DNA from: Hyposmocoma kahamanoa
Lineage: Eukaryota; Arthropoda; Insecta; Lepidoptera; Cosmopterigidae
Assembly (NCBI RefSeq): GCF_003589595.1
Contig: NW_020654422.1
Coordinates: 10,256,226-10,320,225 of the forward strand
Reading direction: 5' to 3'
Length of the DNA: 64,000 bases
Shown here: piece by piece, positions 47,100 to 60,669 of the stretch
Layout: each line of letters opens with the position of its first letter
How positions within the stretch are numbered: the first letter of the stretch is position 1
The notes under the pieces: generated by a model
What the model saw: the letters and a program-made list of their open reading frames with translations, nothing else
Told to the model about the DNA's origin: nothing
The model's database searches: none
Position numbers and translations under genes: made by a program

Positions 47100-47915
47100 A
47101 ATCTATTGAGATTACAACAATTTAAAAAATTAGAACATTTTGAAGATCCTGGTGCCGTTAACTGTGAGAGCTACATGTCTACGTAGTAAGATCTCTATCT
47201 TGGATTCTTTTCGCCAGGGCCTATTTAAAAACCATGTCAGTACTACTATAATTACATACAACTTATTATAAACATTTGCAGCCGAAATTAAATTTTACCA
47301 CCCGGTAATGCACACGTAATTTTAAGTCATCAGTTCATTCCGTATTCAAAAGCTTATATTAAATTAACAAACAACAATAACAATTTAATAAGTTGCTATT
47401 ATATTATGAATTAAAAAGAAATATTACACAGTTGTTGTGTGAATTCCACAATTAAAACTTTGTTTAAAATGTATAACACATCGATATAAATAAAATAAAA
47501 TATTTTGGATTGTAAATGGTATTTATTTGCTGACATGCTACTCTTCATTTTCAATGAAGAATGAAATAGATCTTTATGAATTTGTTCATATCACACATGC
47601 ATGATGTAAAATAAAATCCGTTGAAAATCTTTTGTTTGTTTACGAACGTCAAAATTAGTAATATTATTCTTCAATTACGGCTCTGTTATCAACAAAAAGA
47701 TAAGACTCGATATATTACTTAAAACTACAAAAAATACAAATGTTAATTTATTGGTCTAAAAGCTTTACAGTAGTTTACAAGACAAATTAATGCAAATAAA
47801 CTTACGTGGTTATTTTTTTCTTTGCATGTGTGTGTAATTTTTTTGCATGTCTATGTCAAGTTAATTAAAATTTTGTTTTATCCATTACCAATCACTGTAA
47901 TCTATATCAAAATTC
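47100..47915. other. intergenic
   Basis: AT-rich with nothing supported. Confidence 0.5.
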
Positions 47916-47919
47916 GTTA

Positions 47920-48560
47920 TTGCATGCTACGCGCCGCGCGATCTCGCGAAGTCGTAGCACGCCGCTACACGCTCGCTGCCGCCTACGGTTCACTGAATCT
48001 GCAAAGCTCCGAATGCAAATAAACATGTGTGCGGGACGCTCGCTGCCGGCGGCCAATCGCGGCGCTCGCTACACGCATGGCGCGGCGCTAACTTTTGAAA
48101 CTTTTACACGCATGCACTTTCTTCAGATTCAGCGGACCGCAGAGACAGCGAAGCGCTATACCAGAAACTGACACGAACCTCTGGAATTTTGCGTCGATTG
48201 CAGCGATAAGGCCATTTCACATCGGCTTCACGGTAAATGCATTTATCTGCACTGGCTTCGAGAGTCCTTTTGAATAGTATTAGCACTTTAGATAGATTTG
48301 TTAATGAACGAGTGATTTAATAAAAGTTATTGATTGCGAAGAGTTGATGACATGTTCGGTTGGCGCGGAGTCTCGATTGTGAATGATGATCGGACGCAGT
48401 GCGGGCGCGCTCTATGTGACCTACCACAACACTGGCAGCGGCGCGGCGCGTACCATGCGACAGCCGCCCCTCCGCGCGGTAAACACACCCCACGCCCCAC
48501 CCCGCCCGCGCCCGCGGTCTGCGCTCCGCCCTGCTGCTGCACGTGCACGCAGTGCATTCG
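47920..48560. promoter_or_regulatory. CpG-rich island, possible promoter
   Basis: Two dense CpG blocks stand out sharply from the AT-rich surroundings: 47925-48120 (ctacgcgccgcgcgatctcg, ggcggccaatcgcggcg with a CCAAT word) and 48350-48550 (gcgcggcgcg, ccgcccgcgcccgcgg). The word gctacacgctcgctgcc recurs in variant form. No open frame has recognisable protein features on either strand. It could be a promoter of an unseen gene or a distal Kr control region. Confidence 0.35.
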
Positions 48561-48564
48561 CTTT

Positions 48565-49210
48565 TTATGGCTGCTACTACATTATGTTCCTTCCTGCGTT
48601 TTTAGCCGCCCAGCGCCACATAAGCACTTTTTTATAACCGGCTACCGTTCGGCTCTCACTGCATCTTGGAAGCTAAATTGAGATATTATTATGTAGTAGT
48701 ACTTCTCTTGTACTTCGAAAATTTTTGTTTTAAAATTCTTAAGCCAACCCTAGATTTAATTAAGTACTGTATACATGGGATGAATAATATAACTTGGAAA
48801 GGAACAAAAAGTAGTAACCTAGACTTACTTAATTCCAAAAAGTAAACTTCGTGCGTGAAACTTAACGAAGTAAGGTCAGACAGTATAATTGAAGCTGTTA
48901 AAATGTTGAAATACCCATTATATTTCATACAATGTATTAATGTAATGCGAAGTCCAGACATGAAATCGCAAATAGGTATTAAGAAATACCAATATGAGCG
49001 AGAAGTAGAATCACTTTTAAAATGTGTGTAACCAACAGTTAAAAAATGTAACTGTTCATAAACATCTTAATTTATTATACTTTAAGTGATAAAGTTGAAA
49101 ATAAAATAATATGAAGGTTAGGAAGACGAAAAACTACGTGTTTGTGCTAGGGAGTAAAAATATTGAACAAAAAAAAATAATACCATCCGCGCACCTAGAC
49201 ACCCGATTGT
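48565..49210. other. intergenic
   Basis: AT-rich, nothing supported. Confidence 0.5.
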
Positions 49211-49216
49211 GAAATG

Positions 49217-49220
49217 AAGT

Positions 49221-49262
<42 letters not shown>
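49217..49262. repeat. (TA)n microsatellite
   Basis: An uninterrupted TA run directly abuts the 5' truncation point of the LINE fragment that follows. Confidence 0.95.
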
Positions 49263-49264
<2 letters not shown>

Positions 49265-49655
49265 CATACCAGCTTAGAAACCTTTGAAATGTGGGTCTAC
49301 AAAAGAATTTTAAAAATATCGTGGAGGGATAGAGTGTCCAAAGAAAGAGTATTGCAGATGGTGAATAAGAAATTAGAGGTCTTGAGCACTGTCAAAAAAC
49401 GCAAACTGCAGTACTTTGGTCATATAATTCGTAATGATAAATATGACCTACTCCTACTAATTATGCAAGGGAAGATACAGGAGAAGCGACCACCTGGAAG
49501 AAGGCGTACTTCATGGCTTAAGAATCTCCGGACATGGTTCAACGTGAGCACAAGATCCTTGTTCCGTGCAGCTGTGTCCAAATTACAGATAACCCTAATG
49601 ATAGCCGACCTCCGGTAGGAGATGGCACCTCAAGACGAAGAAGCTATTATTATAT
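49263..49655 (+). pseudogene. RTE-type LINE 3' fragment (end of reverse transcriptase)
   Basis: An open frame to 49618 encodes the last part of a LINE reverse transcriptase: LETFEMWVYKRILKISWRDR, then KLQYFGHIIRNDKY and GKIQEKRPPGRRRTSWLKNL. Its order and spacing are those of RTE-like endonuclease-reverse-transcriptase proteins found in insects (...MW.YRR.L.ISW.DRV...RKL.YFGHI.R...GKI...R..GR.R.SWL.N..). The catalytic part is absent, so this is a 5'-truncated dead copy, as target-primed integration often leaves. A short 3' UTR (gagatggcacctcaagacga, then agaag) follows. Confidence 0.85.
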
Positions 49656-50001
49656 ACGCATAGATGAAAATTTTATATTTATAATATTACCTAATGGTAA
49701 AATTAAAAATCGGAAACTCGCAATAATTAAATAGTTAAACCTTTATGTTAATGACAGTAATTTATATTGATTCTGCTAAAACATAACGAGTATTCCTTAC
49801 TCATTAGAAGTATATAAGTACTTAAGTTATTAGTCTCAAATTGTCTAATAGCGTAATAAAAAGTGGTTATCGTTTTTATACAGGTACAACTGGTAATTAT
49901 TAATACAGATTTATATACTGAGGTTATACGACAATTTTGATTATAAATGTCGTTATATCAGTTTAAGGGACAAGTTGGAGTGATTAAAATAAAATTGATT
50001 A

Positions 50002-50118
50002 GTGAATGTGACAGAACTGGCGTTGGATGTGGCCTTCAAGCGGCTGCAGGGCAATTATTGGTTCAAAGACAACACGCATAAAGAGCATAAGTGTCGCTGT
50101 AGGACGCGCCTTGCGTAA
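50002..50118 (+). CDS. short coding-like segment, unknown
   Basis: After an AG (50001-50002) an open stretch of 38 codons ends at TAA (50116-50118). It reads ELALDVAFKRLQGNYWFKDN, then THKEHKCRCRTRLA, with varied residues and good third-position GC in an AT-rich setting. Upstream in frame there is a stop at once, so it would need splicing. It could be a lone exon, a transposon fragment or chance. No family recognised. Confidence 0.25.
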   Translation: MNVTELALDVAFKRLQGNYWFKDNTHKEHKCRCRTRLA

Positions 50119-50129
50119 ATTAAGCGACT

Positions 50130-53100
50130 TTATAGCGACAGCCGGCACACGCGTTATTTTTACCAGTTTTACTATTTTTACTGAAGCACGAGTCTCCCTC
50201 CCCACAATATATGTAGGAGCCGAGTGTCTGATAAGTTTTTACCCTACACAAGAAATACATAAGTTGTACTGTAATGACGCTATTATTAGAATGTGCTTGA
50301 TATTCAGTTAAGAATATTTACAAGTTAAAAAAAATGTAGTATTTACTAAAAAGTAAAGAATACAGAAAAAATATTTTGGGAAAGAAAATTTTTATGATAT
50401 TAAATTTAGAAAACACTTTAACTTTACATCATAAAAACAATCTACATGATTACTATAAATGGTCATTATTAGTACATGTATTTTTTACGTTATGTGGAGT
50501 CAACCCCATAACGGAAAATAATTTTAAAAAATTTTGTACCATAATTATATGATTACAATATTAATAATATCAGAAATAAAAAATGTAGAATTTTTATTTA
50601 CTTTTGGTTATTATGAGTCACTGCAAAAGTTTACAGTAAGCATTATAAATTTAAAATAATAAATCAAACAAAAAGCTTATTAAAGGAGGAAACAGCACTG
50701 TTTTTTAACAAAGCACGCTAAAAAATAATGTTAGTTTTTTAAGAGCATTGCTCCCACCTGCTGCTGTCGCGTGCCTGCTAATGGTTTTGGAAAATTTCAC
50801 CTTATATATATTGAGATAGAGCACGTTTTTGTTAAAATAAGAAAGTGCAAGGAAATTTTAGATAAAAAACTAAGTTCCCGTCTCGTTCTGTTACAGTGCA
50901 TCATCCTCGTTCGACAGGATGTTTAGTTTGTTATCTCGCACACGCCGTCGCACCTTGCCTGCAAGTTGAGGGCGCTTTATTTCAGTTCATATCTATAAAT
51001 TAGGCAACAGTAAGATCTTTGTCCTCAGAATTCGTAGATAAACAAAGTTTGCCAACAAGACAGGTGCATAAGAACTTATCTAATATCAATACACCTATCC
51101 TTCCTAATATGTTGTTAATTAAGGCCAAATCCACAAAGGACAAAATTCGACTTAGTAAAATATTCCCTTTACAGATTGTATCGTTTTGGCCTAATTGATT
51201 TATGTATGTTAGTTACTCTTTTATTTTTAGCTAATGACTGCAGTATGTAATTTATATTCTTTGGCAAATTAAGTGTTTGTGTGTATGTGTGTGTGTGTAA
51301 AGAGCAACAGATTTTTCAAATGGTTTCTTTTTAATTTGGCAAATTCATAAATTACATAATATTAGGTAGCTCTCATGACTTTTCAGTTTACTGTACCTAC
51401 GTAAGGTAACGATGGTCTAACAGTTCATCAACACATTTTCTTTTACTTTTTTGTTTAGTTAAACCACAATACCAGTTCGGAGTTTTGCTTGTAGCGAAAG
51501 TGAATGCTTTCTTTGTTTTGTGAGAACACCCGCGCCCTCGCACCCCCGCATCTCGACCTCCGCCTCTTCAAAGAAGCCAACTCTTTGAAGACGTGAAACC
51601 ACAATTAAGCCTTGCCCAAGAGAATTCAAGGACGCATCACTTCGCCTCTAAGAGAAAAAGGAACTCATAAAATTCGTCAAACACTTTTACTTTCATTATT
51701 TCGCGGGTTATTCGCACACCAATTGTTTAGGTTGTTCCGTGCAATATTGACAAAGAAATTCATTCTCGCTGCGAAGTAGTTGCTCTATAAGACCACCCTT
51801 ACAATTTGTGGTTTTTGTTGTGAAAGTCAGTTGGTAACGAATACTTATAATTCGCCGAAATTTGAGTTTATTCTGGTTATTAAATTTATTAACAGAAATT
51901 ACATTTTCATTTATTATATTTCAAATAAATGAAAAGGAAAACAAAATAATAAAAAGTCGTATATCAAGGTACAAGGTTTATATCTACACGTAGTAATGTA
52001 TAGAGATGACATACCTATTCTTAATGTACATTTTTAACCCGAATATGATGATCTTAAGTAGATAGGTACATATGTACTCGTATCATCGTGAGTAGGTACA
52101 TTATGAATAGGTACGTCGTAGTCTCACTGTCTTAACTATCTCCAAAAAGATTCTAGCGGATAAATGTGACATTTTATCATCTATAATTATTAAAACATTT
52201 TTTCTTGAATATTTTTGCTTGATCTCTCTAGCCGAAAGGAAACCGCGTTAGAGATTCTTAGTCATAATAGCGTGAGACAAGAACGACAAAAGAGTTACCT
52301 CATAATATTGGTGATATAAAGCAAACATTAAAAGCGAAAGTTGCCAAAGGGTCCGCCGAACAAAGTGTTCCGACATGCGCAAGTAATTTGTCCTATTGCG
52401 CTGTTATCTGAAACAAAAGGGCTTCGGTCCAGTTTCGCAAATTGAGGCAACGGCTTTACAGCCTAATGCCAATCCATTGTTTGCAAGATAAATCCTTGCA
52501 GAAGTTTTTGCAGCACGGCGACAATAGGACGGCTGCCGAAGAAAAATCACCGAGGCCATAAAAAGCCGAGGTCACTTCGACTATTACTATTGAAAGTGTA
52601 CACAATTACACTAAACATTTTTGTTAGGCTTCTTTTTTGTTTTTATTGAGCTACTTTTTGTTTTAGTTAGTTTACCGAAAATATTAGATACTATTCGTTA
52701 CCAAGGTGGTTTGCACACCAATTAATTTTAACAGAAACAGTATTACCTTACATGTGATTATTGTTTTGCACAATGGAGATTGGATCCCTTCCGTGTGAGC
52801 GACAGATGTGCGCGAGCGCCACCGAAATTATAAAAATTGTGAATATTTCATTCCCATTATTGCGCACTCGGCCGTTACGAATCAATCGCATACAATGAAC
52901 TCGAATTTTAGCCAGTTTTTTTTATTTTTGTGTGATTTTAATGTAAATTTTAAGTAAACTTGCTCAAAATCTGGTTTGTAGTTATTACAAAGGATGGGCT
53001 TTTGATCAAGAATCAATACAGTTTTGTAACAAACTTGTGATTGATTGCAAACTTGTTTACGATTGGCATTTTTATAAAGGTAGAACTGGGTGACGGTTGC

Positions 53101-55990
53101 ATTAATTATTAACTTTTTAGACCAGCATCTAAATTACTTTGCTAATGACAGATGTCAATAATGTTATTTTACGTGACGTGCAATTGTTAATTTTAAATAG
53201 CTTGTTAATTGCAAATAGTTTTCTAAAAAGATTCATTTTTTTCAACTTATAACAATAAATTGCTTTGGTGAACGTTACTTTGAGGTGTTTGATACAGTTA
53301 TAAATCCCTGTTATTCCTACAATGTACGGTTATAAAGTTACTTATGAATACATCTGAGTTTTTCTAACAATACTACCCAAATCCGTTACATGTCGTCCTT
53401 GCCCCTCAATAAGATCAAATATAAAATTCGTCCTTTATTCGTATATCGTAACGCTTCATCACACAGGTGAGAGCTGCTGGCCGGTACAATATCGCCTCCA
53501 AAAAATTCGCATTGAATATTTATCTCTACCGCGTCGCCCTGTCCGAACGCCTTTGTTCTCGAAGTCCGTTTAAACTTTTGATTCTGCAACTGGCAACAGT
53601 CAACTGGACCCTCTGAATCGATGAAAATACCCTAAACTTACCTGATGCTATTCTAAACGCTACTCTATCTCGTAATGGACGAGGTTCTTAATAGAAGGGC
53701 AGAGATGTAGGTTGTTACGTCCTTCGGTCAGCGGCAGGTGGCTATTTCTATGCTTGCGTCACGGGCTCTCCCCTTCCGGGTGTGATGAATAATTCCCTTT
53801 TTCTCCGGGAGAGAATTGTCCTTGCGAACTGGCGACTCGATACGCACCGTCGGCTAGTCTGGCATAAATGTGAATTATATCCTACAGTATCCCACTTACA
53901 GAACTCCTCTTTTTATTTCAACCCTAAAGCGGAATTTATGTTTTCACCTAATGCCAAGTTGAATATTAGACTGGTTACGTGTTCATGCGCTTGCAGTTAA
54001 AAAGTTTCTAGCACGTGTAATTTGTTTTATCCAAATATTCAACGTAAAAATTCTTATTACGTAACGATACTTAAAAGATCGTTTATACGTAGTCATTTGA
54101 TGTCAATACATCTAGGCGTAACTACAAAAGTGAAAATACATAGGTTCTCGTACAGTTCATTGGTTAGATATAGAGGTTAGCCCCGTGATATCCGGCGTTG
54201 TAGGCGCGGCATTATGTAAAGCGTTCATTTATATCCGTTTTCGGCTTTTTCCTTTACAATGGATTAATGTCCCCGTGTATTGTGCGTGTGTCAGCAACGT
54301 CCAGTGCGACGCGGGCCGCGGGGGATGTCCACAGAGCTCGATCACTCCTTCTTTCCATCCCCATTCATAACGTCTTTCAAACGTCTCGTGGCCTTTTGTC
54401 CCCGCGCACTCCTTCCTCACCGAATCTGTCACCTTTTGTGCCGTGCGCTCGTCCATCCGTTGTCAAACGTCTTGCACAAATTCAAAAATAACACCAATAT
54501 ATATTTTTTGTTACATCCCTGTGCAAACGTAAGATACATTTAGCGCATTGGACTCTTTGTTTGATGCAAACAAGGGACGTGTCCTGTCTCTTATCTCGCG
54601 TGGATTATGAATGAAATCGAACGGATAGCCGTTAAAGTTAAAAAAACATGGTTGTCATGTATCTTTATCATGTCTGTTTTTGCTGGAGAGCATCTTAGAA
54701 AGTAAATATTTATACATAGAACCCTGTAAGAAACGTTCCAATAGATAAAATATCTTAACAAAATGTGCAATATTCTTAACACAAAAGCAGAGAGTTGTTT
54801 TTCAGCTGCGTCAAGTGTTGTCTATCATTTAATTTTTATAACTATCATGCTTGGATCACTAAATGATCAAAATGTACATTTAAAACTCTTTTGTGGCGGT
54901 TCCCCACACAATAGGTACTTCTTTTGACACAAACTGGCGATTTTTTAAAAAATATTCGCGCACTCGTGCCGCCGCTGTGACGTGGCATTGTGATGCAACC
55001 AAATGCATAATTTGTCGAGCACATGTCGGTTTTTTTATCAAAAGTATTGTTAAAAGTGACCTAGAGACCGACTATGTAACGGGACTCTATTCTATGCCGT
55101 CAATCAATTAAAAATTTTTTTGACCCGTGGACATTGTAAGAAATAAAACGGCCAGGTGCTATTAAATAAATAAAAAAATGTTGCTTTCGAGCTATAGTTA
55201 AAAAGAGAAAAATAATATTTTTATAATAGATGATACTTTTGAGACGCTTTTGTAGGAAGCCGCTTCTTTGATGTTACTTGACCTTTAAAACCAATTTGTT
55301 AATTCTTATGTGTAAAGAAAGTTGCAGTGATACTTACAATTTTACATTTTATTAGTTACTATTTTCGACGTGTTACAACGTTTTCTTTGGAACGCGTTGA
55401 AGCAATTTACACCCTGTGGCGCTAAGGCTACGGCCACATACAGCCTCGCAAGCTGTGAGTAAAGATTTAATATACTAAGAAATGTTGTAAAATCGAAAAT
55501 TATATATATTGTATTTCAATCTAAACGTGTGCAACTATCTTTATATTACGTTTATATTATTGAAATCACAATATTTTGTAAGAGTGTCTTTTTATAAACA
55601 CTTAGGGTGTAGCCGACTACACTTTAGAATCATTTCTTTTATCGACATATATGTAAATTATATAGTTACTAATATAAAATAGGTACCTTATCTCCATCTT
55701 GGAGAATAAAATAAAATCAAAGACCCGTCCATTTCTATTAACGCAAAGGAATATCGAGCAGATATCAAGTGATGTTCATATTTGTAACATTTTACTGGAC
55801 ACTTTTCTTCAGTATGAATACGAGTTGTCGGACAAGTTGAATCCTTCCGAAAGGTTGACGCAGCGGATAGCTTTTGCGCTTTGTACCTTCGCCTGCCGCT
55901 GACATATCGTGACGCTAGAAATCGGATTTCCTTGCATCCGACACAACCTCTTACCCAACTACCCTCTTTCACCTTCATCTCGCCACTGTC
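50130..55990. other. long intergenic region with GC-richer islands
   Basis: Islands at about 50750-50980, 51480-51660, 52220-52600, 53640-53860 and 54180-54470 are GC/CpG-richer than the background and free of recognised repeats. None holds a convincing exon. They are candidates for regulatory DNA. The rest is AT-rich. Confidence 0.35.
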
Positions 55991-56002
55991 GCTACGTGTA
56001 TA

Positions 56003-56004
56003 TA

Positions 56005-56038
<34 letters not shown>
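56003..56038. repeat. (GT)n(AT)n compound microsatellite
   Basis: A run of tgtgtgtgtg followed by tatatatata. Confidence 0.95.
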
Positions 56039-56044
56039 ACAAAC

Positions 56045-58055
56045 GATCGTTACTTGACATTTTGAAATTCTTTTCCTTGACACGTTGATTGCCTTCTACT
56101 ACTATAACTACCACTATAAAACTACAATTAAAATATCAAAAATAATTATTATACGTGTACAATACTTTTTAGAATAGCATATAATGATATAGGTGTTTCT
56201 TTAAAATGTATTGTAATAAATAAACAATTTTTCTATCCTCAAGTAATCGGCGATTGACGCAAACAAAGAAGACATGCAATTTGGTAATAGCAATGACTTA
56301 AAAGCTGGATGTCCAAAAAGGGAAAAAAATTAGATTACTCAAAATCGGCATATAAAGGACAGCTGCAGGGCACTGCTCGGACGCCGCACTTTTTTACATC
56401 CACCCGACATTTGCAACAATCTATTACAAATTGCAATATCCCATTCGGCGCACTTCCGATTTCAAAAGTCCAATTTGGTTTCAATTCGGACGTATCTAAT
56501 TGAAAATTCATTAATCTTGCCCCGTAGATCCATCCACTTGTGCATGGTCAGTTGTTGACAGGAAATTGATTATATTTTTTGTTAATGATTCTCGCAAATA
56601 GAACTTAAGTACGTATCGGCTTTCTTGACTGACTGAGTTCCTATTTTTAAGTTTAGAGGACATTAATGTTACAAAGAAACGTTTTTGATACAACTTTGAA
56701 AACTATTATTTATAGTAAGTTGTGTGAAATATACTCGTATAGCGTATCGTCGATAGCGCTTTATCTGTTCTTATTGTGTGAGGTGTACATGCAAAATTAA
56801 AAAAAAGTTAATCAAATTTTTATTGTTGCAAATATTTCGCCATTCTTTCATCGTTTTGACATTTCATCAAAAATTAAACTGCCGTGACAAGATTTGGGGT
56901 TTTTAATATCGCATATCCTGTCCAAAGTGACACTAAATCGAATATTGTAGCAACATTCTTCTGAAAAATCCATTTAATACAGATTTACCATTGTTGTGTA
57001 GGCGTACGTCACTCAACATTTATCAAAAGCATTTTTTCGATGAAAATGAACATCAAATCATATTTTTTTAAGCTTCAAGGTATATTCGTAGTTACATTTA
57101 TGTATGTACCTGATTTCCAAACACTAAAATAGCTTTTAAATTATATTCTAGGCCCTACTCAGACACCAGTAAATAGCAAGGAACATTATAGGTTCATCAA
57201 GATTTTGTACTCTAGCAAATTGATAGATTTATGTATCAGTCGATATAACAGATTGATATTTAATTATTTGTAGAATTTATGGTGTACTACACCTCCGACA
57301 TATATGTGACTTATTGCCAGGTTTGTTCATTCATTTATGAATTTTTTTACCAAGGGTCAACATAATGCTGCAGAATATTATATTTCTCGAAAGAAAATAT
57401 CCCATTTCCGTATCTTCCCACAACAATGAGTGCACTATCGAACTATTCAAATAATAGGTGCTGCGTTCGTGAACCCGACGCATTTTTTTTGCACATTCAC
57501 CGATTTAATGTATAACTAAAACCAATGCAAAATAAAAAACAGGCTTATTAAATGTTGGTTTCGTGTAATAACACGTTGGTGGTTTTTCTTTGTTTCCAAG
57601 AGCAACGCCAAGATATCCGGTTACGACCGTTAAATATTTTGCCTCTCATGAAAGGGAAACAAGGTAGTTTTTTCGGTAAGATTTAGTTTTTGCTTCTCAA
57701 ACGCGGAAGTAGCGTATACTTATGCAAAAGCTGGAATTTTGGAATCGGTTTCGCTTTTATACTACCATTCACCAGGCCCGAATAACATACAATTACACAA
57801 TTCAATTGGGATTCAGAACGTCTGCAGTAATTGTGGCATCATTTCACGCGGACGATAAAATTTTTGTCTAATTTTCCAGATTGCTCGTAATTTAACGTAT
57901 TAACTCAAATATCTACATTTCGCTGAATTCACAAAGATTTTTGCTGGGAACATTTATCAAGTCCACAAAGAGTGTGAAACCTCTCTCAAAAGAAGCCTGC
58001 TCTGGACAGATTTAATTTGTTGCGAAGGCCTTTATAATTGGAACATAAAGATTGC
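56045..58055. other. intergenic
   Basis: AT-rich; nothing supported. Confidence 0.45.
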
Positions 58056-58074
58056 GAGTAATTAATTTTCGCAG

Positions 58075-58570
58075 CGAGTCAGGAGCAAAGAGGCGCGCAT
58101 TGAGCAGAGCGGAGCGGAGAGGGCGGCGCGCCTAATTAATATTAATGACCGGGCCGCGCGGTTCGGGAGGCGCCGCCGGCCGCACCCGTCTTCGCAAGGC
58201 CTTCTTCTGGAACTTCCATTATCTAACACATACACCATCCGTCACAACGCATGCCAATGGCAGACCTTGATGGTGATGATGAACTAAACTTAAGCTCTCT
58301 ATTTCACCCGCATTTCATTTTAATTCGTTGTGAGATTGTCGCTTCGTGGTGGGCGGGGAATATCTCTTATCAAAGAAAACAAACAATATGTAGGTAACGA
58401 GATAAGAGGTTATGTGAAGGCATACATTATAGCGTCTGTGTGTATGTACGTGTGGAGGCTGATGCGAAGGAGGGGCGCGGTGACCGATGAGACGCCGCTA
58501 AAAGCCGGACGGAAGCCCGGACGCGCGGCTCTGGTTACACCGACCGTGGGATTCTGCAAACACCGCCAGG
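58075..58570. other. CpG-rich island
   Basis: The block 58085-58200 (gcggagcggagagggcggcg, ccgggccgcgcggttcggga) surrounds a palindromic taattaatattaatga. The block 58330-58570 is also GC-rich. No coding domain on either strand. It has the composition of the other candidate regulatory islands. Confidence 0.35.
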
Positions 58571-58775
58571 GATGACCCTCTCTCAAACATTTATGTAATG
58601 TTACTTGAATATTTTCTAATTTATGGACAGTCTGTTCAGAAACCGCAGCGGCGGAGAGGATATTTTACACAAAAGAAGGATTTAGGATGTGGCGTTCTAG
58701 AAATGGTAAGTACTGCGCCCTATTTATATAACGTTGACGACAAGCACTCAGCTAGACTAACCCCTTTTCAGTAGT

Positions 58776-58802
58776 AACTTACTTACTTACTTACTTACTT
58801 TT
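58776..58802. repeat. (CTTA)n microsatellite
   Basis: About six tandem ctta units between two near-identical ttttcagta(g/c)taact words, suggesting slippage within a short duplication. Confidence 0.85.
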
Positions 58803-58809
58803 CAGTACT

Positions 58810-60515
58810 AACTTGTAGGGTAAATACTATCGAGTGTGCTGTACTATATATCTACTATACATAACCAATCCGGTACCGCGCATGCGGCAAATTAGACGAG
58901 GAATAAGTCAATCATCCAAAGTTACAAAAATTTTAATATTAAAAAAATATATCCAATTCTGAAAACTTGTCAAAATCTTGTTAAAACCAGTAAGTACTCT
59001 TGAAAATAATCGACAATCCATACATTTTTTTAATAAAAAGCCGGATAACCCTTTCTTGGATTTAATACGCATGTGTTTGAAACTCTACATTGCTAGTAGA
59101 TTTTGTTTTTAAGACATAATTATTTGAATACAAAATTGCACAGCCCTGATATGATTGCACAAGTAGAGTGAGATACGATCTTGGGATTGAGTGTCCATAT
59201 GCGAGCCATCACACCGTCCGGCTCTCCTGTCGTGTGTTCATAAACAAAACCGAAACACTTCAGTTTTTGCACGACTCCTAGATTCCGCTTCGTCTGGACC
59301 ATACGACATGATCTTTAGAAAAAAAACTGCAATTAAAATAACATACAAAGTAAGGAGAAAAATACTTTAGAACAATTTGTTATTAAGCATTAATTAAAAG
59401 TCTCCGTATAAGAAAATTTAACTCAAAATGCTTACAAGTTTCTTTACCGTAGATGGATCTAGGGTATATAAACTGGGTGAATTATAAAGATATTTATTTT
59501 CTTTGATATTTATCAAAATAAATATCTGATAATTATCCGATAATAATTCATGCTGATACGAAGTTCTGTTTAATAATTTTCTCTTCAGTTTTTAACAAAA
59601 AATTAAACTACACTAAAAATGTTATGTAAAAAGATTTATAATAATTAATAATTTATAAATTACAAAATAATCAACAACAATTTTTTGTAAAAATGTAACA
59701 TAATTCTTGTACGTTACTCAGATTACAAAACAATAGGGTACCTACATGACTATATTTTAAAGATAATTTGTTATGCCTATTAATACACTTATTTCAATAA
59801 AAACTAAGTAAACAAACACGATCTTTGGGAAAACGATTTGTTTTGTGACTTTTGAGATTGACATTTGACACATTTGAAACGTTGCGGACGACAAGCACAT
59901 GACATGACATTGCTAGCGGTATTAGTATCATTTTGTTCTAATTTTTTTATAAATATCAAGATAATTATCACAATAACTATCATAATAATTATAGTAATAA
60001 TTATCACTTCGGACCCTGCCTAGATATAACAGACATGAGCATTAACAATGTAGGTATGTGTTTATATATAAGTATATACTACAGCTCCAAATCACAAATA
60101 TGAGTTGCAACATATTTCATTCGATTCCTAGAAGACACGGATTACATTTTTATTTTTTTGAGTTTTTTGTGAAAAAGCGTTTGTCGGTGCATGCCGATAA
60201 TGTATCAACATCTAACCATTCCAGCGGCTTCACCAGCACAAAGACCGGAGCAAATGTAGGTAAGAAGGTTATAATCGAGGTAAAGTGGGTTAAGCAAAAA
60301 GCGGCAAATTTTTTTTGAAAAAAATCGCTCCAAAGGCTTTCTGCACGTGTGTTTATGCCTGCGTCTGCGCCACTTGAGTGCAGGCGAACGAAAGTACTCG
60401 CGTGCGACGTCTTGTAGACACACTGAAATGCAAATAAATGTAGTATCGAATGAATATTCTAACCACGTCATTAAATTATTAAACCAAAGTTAATAAGGCG
60501 TGATAACCATAGGTA
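58810..60515. other. intergenic
   Basis: AT-rich; a simple ataatta-type run at about 59945-60005. Nothing else supported. Confidence 0.45.
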
Positions 60516-60519
60516 TACT

Positions 60520-60665
60520 TATCGAGTTCTTAGGTTGTCGCAATTACTACACATTGGAAATGAAACTATTTTTCGGATCTAATATATAGTTTATTAGATA
60601 GTTTAATTTGTATTAATCAACGTTTCGGGCTCTTTATAGATCCTATGGTCACAGCTGACTATAGA
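60520..60665 (+). mobile_element. MITE family D, copy 4 (empty site for the mariner)
   Basis: The left end atcgagttcttaggttgtcg is the inverted repeat of the right end of copy 1. The sequence ggaaatgaaactatttttcg is intact at the point where the copy at 27914 is split by a mariner. It ends near cctatggtcacagctgact. Confidence 0.75.
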
Positions 60666-60669
60666 TATA

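Noticed and set aside
53386..53589. 67-codon minus-strand open frame with mixed composition
   Set aside because: No domain, no splice context, and expected by chance in 64 kb.
54185..54543. Overlapping open frames on both strands in a CpG-rich patch
   Set aside because: Multiple frames are open because of base composition; none shows a domain or consistent codon bias.
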